DNA of 64,000 bases from Bacillota bacterium. Lineage in GTDB: Bacteria; Bacillota; Clostridia; Peptostreptococcales; Anaerovoracaceae. The DNA lies in assembly GCA_023415235.1 (NCBI GenBank), contig JAEZLP010000015.1:1-64000 (forward strand), given 5' to 3'. Below the pieces are notes generated by a model. That model was given only the letters and a program-made list of their open reading frames with translations. It was not told the DNA's origin and did no database searches. Positions 58,171-64,000 of this stretch are shown here, piece after piece; within the stretch, counting starts at the first letter, position 1, and every line of letters begins with the position of its first letter. The position numbers were made by a program, and so were the translations under genes.

Positions 58171-59244
58171 ATGAGAATTGAAAGTTCCGCCCTGAATATG
58201 CAGGGAGGCAGTTCAGTCGTGTCCATGATGAGCATGAGGGAAAGCTTGAATATCTGGACCGGTCAGGGTTCCGCGGGAATCAGTTCTTTTTCCTTCGATG
58301 TCCAGGAATTTTCACAGCAGGGGATTTCGGTGAGCACTTCCGTAACCTCTTCTGTGGCAGAGACATCGGAAACAGGAGAAAAAGAACCGATCCTGACGGA
58401 GCAGGAACTAAGAATCCAATTGCTTGAGGAGTTTCTCAGCCGGCTTACCGGCAAGACTGTCAAGTTCAGGATTCCGAACATCAGCCGGAACTACGGGAGG
58501 TATGACAGCAGCGGTCAGGCATTTGACCATCTGAAAATCACCTTCTCCGGCAACCGGGCGACAAGATTGGGAGCGGGATCGGGCTTTGGCCTGATCTACA
58601 ACCGCAGCGAGACACAAATCGAAAGGAGCAGGGTGTCCTTTGCCGCCACCGGACTGGTAAAAACCGCCGACGGCAGAGAGATCAGCCTGAATCTCTCTTT
58701 CAACATCGACCAGGAGGTGATCAGGCAGAGCAGCTTCGAGCTTCGAGCAGGAGCAGCGCTGAAGGACCCGCTGGTGATCAATTTCGGAGGAAGCGTGGCT
58801 TCCTTCCGGGACAAGACCATGGCCTTCGATATCGACTTTGACGGAGATCGTGAAACTCTCCGGATGCTAAGCGCGGGAAGCGGGTACCTTGCCCTGGACA
58901 GGAACAACAACGGGACGGTGGATGACGGCAGAGAGCTGTTCGGGCCTCGGACCGACCATGGCTACGGGGAATTGGCGGAATATGACGAAGACGGCAACGG
59001 TTGGATCGATGAAAATGATTCCGTATTCCATCACCTGAAAATCTGGTATCATGACGAGTTGGGCAACAGCCATTTGGTCGCTCTGACCGATAAAAACGTC
59101 GGCGCGATCTACCTCGGAAGTGTCAGCACACAGATGAATCTGTATCATTCAAGCGGTATGGCCGGGCAACTCCGGGAGTCCGGGTTTGTTCTCCTGGAAA
59201 ACGGAGAAAGCCGGGTGATGCAGGAGCTGGATTTAAGGATTTAA
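58171..59244 (+). CDS. protein with calcium-binding-type repeats, unknown function
   Basis: This 357-aa protein starts with a Ser/Gly-rich stretch, has a beta-rich middle, and then an about 60-residue segment DRNNNGTVDDGRELFGPRTDHGYGELAEYDEDGNGWIDENDSVF with EF-hand/dockerin-like DxNxNGxxD and DxDGNGxID loops (about 248-292). Such segments bind calcium. No signal peptide is visible. GAAGGAGG precedes the ATG. Relatives occur in Clostridia and some Gram-negatives without known function. Confidence 0.75.
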   Translation: MRIESSALNMQGGSSVVSMMSMRESLNIWTGQGSAGISSFSFDVQEFSQQGISVSTSVTSSVAETSETGEKEPILTEQELRIQLLEEFLSRLTGKTVKFRIPNISRNYGRYDSSGQAFDHLKITFSGNRATRLGAGSGFGLIYNRSETQIERSRVSFAATGLVKTADGREISLNLSFNIDQEVIRQSSFELRAGAALKDPLVINFGGSVASFRDKTMAFDIDFDGDRETLRMLSAGSGYLALDRNNNGTVDDGRELFGPRTDHGYGELAEYDEDGNGWIDENDSVFHHLKIWYHDELGNSHLVALTDKNVGAIYLGSVSTQMNLYHSSGMAGQLRESGFVLLENGESRVMQELDLRI

Positions 59245-59281
59245 GGGTTTGTACAGGTGTGGAGATTTTAGAATTTGGTTA

Positions 59282-59310
59282 TTTACAATGCATTTTTCCT
59301 ATGCTATGAT
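59282..59310 (+). promoter_or_regulatory. promoter of the aroF-tyrA operon
   Basis: TTTACA (59282-59287) and TATGAT (59305-59310) are 17 bases apart, about 35 bases upstream of the leader peptide start. Confidence 0.75.
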
Positions 59311-59344
59311 AAGAGAAATTAAAAACGGAAATCAGGAGAATATC

Positions 59345-59440
59345 ATGAACGTGTCCCGATATGCAGCTGAATACGCTTACGTTAGCTTTACTTCTTACTA
59401 TTACTATGGAAGTAAGGCTTGTTTGAGTTTCACCGCATGA
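59345..59440 (+). CDS. tyrosine-rich attenuator leader peptide
   Basis: This 31-codon frame has AGGAGA upstream. Seven of its 31 residues are tyrosine, four of them consecutive (SYYYYGS, codons at 59396-59407), plus two phenylalanines. It stands directly before the aroF-tyrA operon and a terminator. The following RNA segment GAGTTTCAC (59425-59433) can pair with GTGAAATTC (59496-59504), which is part of the terminator stem and loop. So a ribosome stalled at the tyrosines for lack of charged tRNA would favour read-through. This is the classical leader-peptide attenuation layout. Confidence 0.85.
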   Translation: MNVSRYAAEYAYVSFTSYYYYGSKACLSFTA

Positions 59441-59488
59441 GAAGGATGCCCGTGCTGTTCTTTTAGGAAGAATCGGTAAAGAATCAGG

Positions 59489-59520
59489 CTCCGCAGTGAA
59501 ATTCACTGCGGAGTTTTTTT
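59489..59520 (+). terminator. attenuator terminator
   Basis: CTCCGCAGTG pairs with CACTGCGGAG around a short loop, followed by seven Ts, 76 bases before the aroF start. It is alternative to the antiterminator pairing with 59425-59433. Confidence 0.93.
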
Positions 59521-59595
59521 ATCGTATGGGTAATATGAGGCAGCCGGAATGGAATTCTTCCGTTCCCTTGATAAATTTGACAGGAGGTATGAGAA

Positions 59596-60609
59596 ATGAT
59601 TGTCGTATTAAAGGATAACCCGAATCAGAAACAACTGGAAAATCTGATCCAGTGGTTGAAGAGCCTGAACCTTGAAATAAACTATTCCCAGGGAAAAAAC
59701 ACCACCATACTGGGGTTGATCGGCGACACCTCCGTGGTGGACATCGATCTGATCTCCGCGCTGGATATCGTGGAGGATGTGAAACGGATCACGGAACCCT
59801 ACAAGAATGCCAACCGCAAGTTCCATCCCCGGGATACGGTGATTGACGTAAACGGCGTCAAAATAGGCGGAGGAAGCTTTCAAATAATCGCCGGGCCCTG
59901 TTCGGTAGAATCCAGAGAGCAGATTATATCCGTGGCGGAGAGCGTCCAGGCCTCCGGAGCCGCCATGCTGAGAGGGGGCGCATTCAAGCCGAGGACCTCG
60001 CCATACGCGTTCCAGGGAATGCGCGACAAGGGCATCGAGCTGCTCCTCGAGGCCAAGAGGGTGACCGGACTGCCTATCGTTTCGGAAATTATGGATTTGT
60101 CTCAGCTGGATTTGTTTGAAGAGGTGGACGTGGTCCAGGTCGGAGCGCGAAACATGCAGAATTTTGAACTGCTCAAGGAGCTTGGAAGGACAAACAAGCC
60201 GGTGCTGCTGAAGCGGGGGCTCTCCAGCACCCTGCAGGAGCTTCTCATGAGCGCGGAGTACATTATGGCCGGCGGCAACGGACAGGTCATCCTCTGCGAA
60301 AGAGGAATCCGGACCTTTGAGACGATCACCAGAAACACACTGGATTTGTCCGCTGTACCGCTGCTCAAGTCAATGACCCATCTGCCTGTCATCGTGGATC
60401 CAAGTCATGCTACAGGACTATCCAGACTGGTGAAACCCATGGCGATGGGCGCCGCGGCAGTAGGCGCCGACGGTCTCCTCATCGAGGTTCACAACGATCC
60501 GGTTCACGCGCTCTGCGATGGACAGCAGTCCCTTACGCCGGATGCGTTTGCCGACGTTGCGGAAGCAGTGAGGAATATCCTGCCCCACGCTTACAGGGCG
60601 GGACAATGA
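59596..60609 (+). CDS. aroF: 3-deoxy-7-phosphoheptulonate (DAHP) synthase, type I-beta
   Basis: This 337-aa enzyme joins phosphoenolpyruvate and erythrose 4-phosphate as the first step of the shikimate pathway. The N-terminal about 75 residues form a ferredoxin-like regulatory domain as in Thermotoga DAHP synthase. The barrel has IAGPCSVES, GGAFKPRTSPY, LLKRG and DPSHATG. ACAGGAGG precedes the ATG. It is the first gene after a tyrosine attenuator and is followed by prephenate dehydrogenase, so it is probably the tyrosine-sensitive enzyme. Confidence 0.95.
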   Translation: MIVVLKDNPNQKQLENLIQWLKSLNLEINYSQGKNTTILGLIGDTSVVDIDLISALDIVEDVKRITEPYKNANRKFHPRDTVIDVNGVKIGGGSFQIIAGPCSVESREQIISVAESVQASGAAMLRGGAFKPRTSPYAFQGMRDKGIELLLEAKRVTGLPIVSEIMDLSQLDLFEEVDVVQVGARNMQNFELLKELGRTNKPVLLKRGLSSTLQELLMSAEYIMAGGNGQVILCERGIRTFETITRNTLDLSAVPLLKSMTHLPVIVDPSHATGLSRLVKPMAMGAAAVGADGLLIEVHNDPVHALCDGQQSLTPDAFADVAEAVRNILPHAYRAGQ

Positions 60610-60636
60610 TTGGAAAGCAGAAAAGAGGGAAATGAA

Positions 60637-61470
60637 ATGAAAATAGGAATCGTAGGGCTTGGTCTGATCGGCGGCTCCATTGCCAAGGCCATCAAACAGA
60701 ATACGGAACATGAGGTGTTCGGAACGGACCTGCAGGAATCGGTCATCTGCAAAGCCCTGCTGTTGGAAGCAATGGACGGCAGATTATCCGATGATATGAT
60801 CGGAGATTGCGACTACCTCATATTGGCATTGTATCCCGGCGCTACAATAGAATATATGAAAGCCCACGGAGAGGACGTCAAGGCTGGCTCCGTGGTCATC
60901 GATTGCTGCGGAGTCAAAGCGGCGGTATGCTCGGAGCTGTACCCGATCGCCCAAAAGGGAGGCTTTTCCTATGTGGGAGGCCATCCGATGGCGGGGATTG
61001 AGTTCTCGGGCTTTGAACATTCCCAAAAGAATCTGTTCAAGCATGCGTCGATGATTCTGACCCCCCAGACGGATATGACCATTCAGGAAATGGAACGGCT
61101 GAAAAAGTTCTGGCTTTCCCTTGGCTTTAATCATGTCCAGCTTTCAACGCCGGAAGAACATGACCGCATCATCGCCTTTACCTCACAGCTTGCCCACGTA
61201 GTATCCAGCGCTTATGTAAAAAGCCCTACCTCCGTAAAGCATAAAGGGTTTTCCGCAGGAAGCTACAAGGATTTAAGCCGGGTGGCCAAGCTGAATGAAA
61301 CCATGTGGACAGAGCTTTTTATGCTGAACAGGGAAAACCTTACAGATGAAATTGACGGCATGATCCGCAGGCTTGAGCAGTACCGGGATGCCATCCGGGA
61401 CGGAAAAGAAAAAGACCTGTGGGATCTGCTCCACGAAGGAACAGAGCGCAAGGTCCTTATAGATGGCTGA
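60637..61470 (+). CDS. tyrA: prephenate dehydrogenase
   Basis: This 277-aa enzyme converts prephenate to 4-hydroxyphenylpyruvate with NAD. The Rossmann start IGIVGLGLIGGSIAKAI is clear, as are GGHPMAGIEFSGF and the later TSQLAHVVSSA. It lies 27 bases after aroF in one tyrosine operon. AGAGGGAAATGAA precedes ATG 60637; the frame upstream to 60610 begins with TTG and is less likely. Confidence 0.95.
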   Translation: MKIGIVGLGLIGGSIAKAIKQNTEHEVFGTDLQESVICKALLLEAMDGRLSDDMIGDCDYLILALYPGATIEYMKAHGEDVKAGSVVIDCCGVKAAVCSELYPIAQKGGFSYVGGHPMAGIEFSGFEHSQKNLFKHASMILTPQTDMTIQEMERLKKFWLSLGFNHVQLSTPEEHDRIIAFTSQLAHVVSSAYVKSPTSVKHKGFSAGSYKDLSRVAKLNETMWTELFMLNRENLTDEIDGMIRRLEQYRDAIRDGKEKDLWDLLHEGTERKVLIDG

Positions 61471-61474
61471 TATT

Positions 61475-61933
61475 TCAGGATTCGCACCGGCATTTCGCCT
61501 GGTCCCGTCTCCTTTTGATTTCTTCGTAGAGCGCCTTCTCCTCTTCCGTTTCGGGCAGCAGCCTGGGCACCTCGCGGGGCTTTCCCCATTTGTCCAGGGC
61601 AACCATGGTAAAGTAGGAGGACAGGGCGCGTTTCGGTTCTGTATCGGATTCCAGGTCTTCCACATCCACGGTTACAATCACCTCCATGGAGGACCGCCCC
61701 ACATAGGAGATGGTTGCTGTCAGCGTGACCAGAGCCCCGACGAAAATCGGCTGATGAAACTGAAGTTCATCCACCCGGGCCGTTACCACATTGCATCTTG
61801 AATATTTCCTCGCGACTGCCCCGGCAGCGGTATCCATCAGCTTCATGATTTCGCCCCCATGGACATTCCCCGCCACATTGGCCTGACTCGGAAGCATTAC
61901 CTGGCTCATAATGATTTTTGTTCTTTTATCCAT
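61475..61933 (-). CDS. acyl-CoA thioesterase, hotdog fold
   Basis: This 152-aa protein has the pattern GNVHGGEIMKLMDTAAGAVARKY and DELQFHQPIFVGALVTLTATISYVGRSSMEV, typical of the YkhA/BACH-type hotdog thioesterases. It hydrolyses acyl-CoA. AGAGGTGA precedes the ATG. It is convergent with tyrA with only four bases between the stops and is followed by arginase in the same direction. Confidence 0.9.
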   Translation of the reverse strand: MDKRTKIIMSQVMLPSQANVAGNVHGGEIMKLMDTAAGAVARKYSRCNVVTARVDELQFHQPIFVGALVTLTATISYVGRSSMEVIVTVDVEDLESDTEPKRALSSYFTMVALDKWGKPREVPRLLPETEEEKALYEEIKRRRDQAKCRCES

Positions 61934-62041
61934 TCCGTCACCTCTTGTTTCGATATTTATGCATTTAGGATGATGCGCTTTCTAAAAGCCATACTGTATC
62001 ATACCCTCAAAACCGCATGGGGTAACGGGCAAAATGGCTTA

Positions 62042-62941
62042 TCAGTAAACGGTTTTTCCCAGCAGGGACAGGATCAATTCGCAGGCGAGGAGCCCCGTTT
62101 TGTTCCGCTCGTCGAGAATCGGGTTGATTTCCACCATATCCAGAGCGATCAATTTGCCGGACATGGCCAGAAGCTCCGCGGCAAGAAAGGCTTCTCTAAC
62201 GGTCAGTCCGCTGTGTACCGGTGTGCCGACGCCTGGCGCCTCCTGTGGTGTGATCGCATCCACGTCGAAGCTGACATGGATTCCGTCTGTTCCGTCGGAA
62301 GCCACCTCAATGGCTCTTCTCATTACCTCGGCCATTCCAAGCATGTCCACGTCATGAATGGAAAAGACATGAATGCCGGACTGTGCCATTTTCTTTCTTT
62401 CCTCGGGATCGATATCTCTTCCGCCTACCACTGCCACATTTTTCGGATCCACGAACTTGAAGGCGTCGGTAAAGGCGATCATTTGATCAGGACCAAAACC
62501 GGTCAAGGCGGACAGCGGCATCCCGTGCATGTTTCCGCTGGGAGTGCACTTGTCGCAGTTAAAGTCCCCGTGGGCGTCGATCCAGATGACGCCGACCTTG
62601 TTGAAGTAGTGGTTGGTCGCAGCGATGCTGCCGGCGGCGAGGCTGTGGTCTCCGCCTAAAATCACCGGGAAGGCTCCCTGCTTTAAAGTATCGGTTACCT
62701 CCTCGAAAAGATTCTTATTCGCATTAAAGATCGGACGGAAATTTTTCAATTTCGGGTTGTCCGTTTCCGGTTCGCCGGCTACGATATCTCCCTTGTCCAG
62801 GGTTTGAAACCCCAGCTCGGCAAGCTTTTCCATCAATCCGGTATAGCGGATTGCAAGAGGCCCCATATTGACGCCTCTTTTGGAGGCCCCAAGGTCCATC
62901 TGCATACCGATCACATGAATATTATCCTTAATCTTGTCCAT
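62042..62941 (-). CDS. rocF: arginase
   Basis: This 299-aa enzyme hydrolyses arginine to ornithine and urea. The manganese ligand motifs GGDHS, DAHGDFN and SFDVDAI are present, with SGNMHGMPLSAL. AAAGGAG precedes ATG 62941; a longer frame to 63307 runs through non-coding DNA. Agmatinase is a second reading of the same family, but the arginase-type GNMHGMPL segment favours arginase. Confidence 0.9.
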   Translation of the reverse strand: MDKIKDNIHVIGMQMDLGASKRGVNMGPLAIRYTGLMEKLAELGFQTLDKGDIVAGEPETDNPKLKNFRPIFNANKNLFEEVTDTLKQGAFPVILGGDHSLAAGSIAATNHYFNKVGVIWIDAHGDFNCDKCTPSGNMHGMPLSALTGFGPDQMIAFTDAFKFVDPKNVAVVGGRDIDPEERKKMAQSGIHVFSIHDVDMLGMAEVMRRAIEVASDGTDGIHVSFDVDAITPQEAPGVGTPVHSGLTVREAFLAAELLAMSGKLIALDMVEINPILDERNKTGLLACELILSLLGKTVY

Positions 62942-63233
62942 TTGAAACTCCTTTGATAGAGAAATATAGAACCATATTATAACATGCGGGATATTGAAGT
63001 CAATCTGCAAGATTTTCGGCGTATGAAGGACGAGTTCCGACGCTTGCAGCTTGTTCGGTTTTAGTGTAACACTTTTTTCGGATTCTATATCAAAATGTAG
63101 ATTCTTCAGGCAGCTTCGGAGAATAATATCCTGAGTATGGTTTGATTTGGAAACGGCTATCCGATATAATAAAGAGGACCGGCTGTTCTGCGGGAGAAAT
63201 GCAGCGCCGGTCATCAGCATAAGGAGTGTTATT

Positions 63234-64000
63234 ATGGATCGTATTGATGTCGCCGTGATCGGCGTCGCGCTCATGGACCTGCCTTTGGGTCCGCTGGATG
63301 AGCACATTTTTCAGCAGGAAACCGTCGTCGTGCCGGAAATAAAGCTTACTACGGGAGGAGACGCGCTGAATGAAGCCGTTATTCTATCGCGCCTCGGGAA
63401 AAAGACTGCCCTTATAAGCCGGATCGGCACAGACATGCTGGGCGATTTGATTATAGAAAGATGCAAGGCGGAAGGAGTGGACCACAGCAGACTGGAGCGG
63501 GATCCTGAAACGGATACCCGAATCAATGTGGTGGTCATCGGCAAGGATGGGCAGCGGCATTTTGTAAAAAACATGGGACCAGGCTCCGGCAGCCTGGAAC
63601 CTGCGGATATTGATTATGGCTTTGTGGCCAAGGCCAAGGCAGTTTCTCTGGCCAGTATTTTCAGCAGCAGACTCCGAAATCCCGAAACGGTCCTGAACAT
63701 ACTCAAGGAGGCAAGAGCCCACGGTGTAGCCACCTTTGCGGATATGGTGCCCATGACCGGAGGGGAGACCATGGAAGATTTGAGAGAAGCCATGCCCTAT
63801 CTGGATTATTTCCTGCCCAACAGGGAGGAAGCCTCTCTGCTTACAGGTCTTTCCGATCCTGATGAAATGGCGGATTGCCTTCTGACATACGGGATAGGAA
63901 CCGTGGTGATAAAGCTGGGGAGTGAAGGCTGCCTGGTGAAAAGCAGGAAGGAACGGCATCGCATTCCTGCTTTTTCCGTCGATGCGGTGGATACCACCGG
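63234..64000 (+). CDS. PfkB family carbohydrate kinase (partial)
   Basis: This gene is cut by the window edge: 255 codons are visible from ATG 63234 (AAGGAG upstream) with no stop. Family motifs are TTGGDALNEAVILSRLG (N-terminal), LPNREEASLLTG, and the beginning of the DTTG motif at the very end (VDAVDTTG), whose GAGD catalytic base lies beyond 64000. Ribokinase-type enzymes phosphorylate sugars or nucleosides; the substrate is open. Confidence 0.88.
   Translation, partial: MDRIDVAVIGVALMDLPLGPLDEHIFQQETVVVPEIKLTTGGDALNEAVILSRLGKKTALISRIGTDMLGDLIIERCKAEGVDHSRLERDPETDTRINVVVIGKDGQRHFVKNMGPGSGSLEPADIDYGFVAKAKAVSLASIFSSRLRNPETVLNILKEARAHGVATFADMVPMTGGETMEDLREAMPYLDYFLPNREEASLLTGLSDPDEMADCLLTYGIGTVVIKLGSEGCLVKSRKERHRIPAFSVDAVDTT

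Noticed and set aside
62942..63307. N-terminal extension of arginase
   Set aside because: It reads through the intergenic region without family similarity; ATG 62941 has AAAGGAG.

Overview
The window looks like a chromosomal segment of an anaerobic Gram-positive bacterium of the Clostridia. The basis is strong AGGAGG-type ribosome binding sites, Firmicutes leader RNAs (T-box, glycine and c-di-AMP riboswitches), SLH and SpoIID-like cell-wall proteins, a four-subunit 2-oxoacid:ferredoxin oxidoreductase and many 4Fe-4S/flavin redox proteins. No rRNA and no intact tRNA is present.

Region 1 (1-7.7 kb) is AT-richer than the rest and looks like the right end of a genomic island. It holds a tightly coupled three-gene module on the minus strand (DUF6932-like, HTH-ImmA/IrrE, DUF4186-like), then a type III restriction-modification locus whose mod gene is cut by one in-frame TAA codon while res is intact. 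A 3' fragment of a serine tRNA gene at 7612-7668 marks the probable attachment site.

Region 2 (7.9-28.3 kb) is a catabolic/redox region. It contains an AraC regulator with an old-yellow-enzyme-type reductase, a C-GCAxxG-C-C family protein, an iron alcohol dehydrogenase, an MFS transporter, a TetR regulator, and an operon of two VAO-type FAD proteins around a CCG iron-sulfur protein. It continues with a radical SAM protein (TrsS-like), a short PaaK-type CoA ligase, a molybdenum aldehyde oxidoreductase, a flavin/dicluster/CCG protein and a small zinc-ribbon-like redox protein. Several of these resemble the poorly characterised Desulfovibrio DVU_1551-1559 set. A 16-bp operator, GAATNNATTCAATGAA, lies at the start site of three separate promoters (alcohol dehydrogenase, VAO operon, molybdoenzyme). 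This ties them into one regulon, most simply controlled by the TetR protein encoded among them.

Region 3 (28.4-44 kb) holds a ComFB-like protein, a secreted CAP protein, a SpoIID/peptidoglycan-binding protein, a GntR-ABC transporter operon with a clear operator, an SLH-GH18 wall protein, a c-di-AMP riboswitch in front of a glycosyltransferase, a histidine kinase with a receiver-DUF2294 response regulator, and a tandem glycine riboswitch in front of a saccharopine-dehydrogenase-like enzyme and an APC permease.

Region 4 (44-64 kb) holds an ECF sigma factor, a chemoreceptor with a long HAMP-like array, an MFS exporter, a helical repeat protein, a PAS-GGDEF-EAL-PilZ protein, a T-box-controlled 2-oxoacid:ferredoxin oxidoreductase (specifier read as ATC, isoleucine), an internally duplicated protein of unknown function, PadR/DUF2812, and a tyrosine attenuator in front of aroF-tyrA. 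It ends with a thioesterase, an arginase and a PfkB kinase that runs off the edge. All assignments are by reading; no database search was run.
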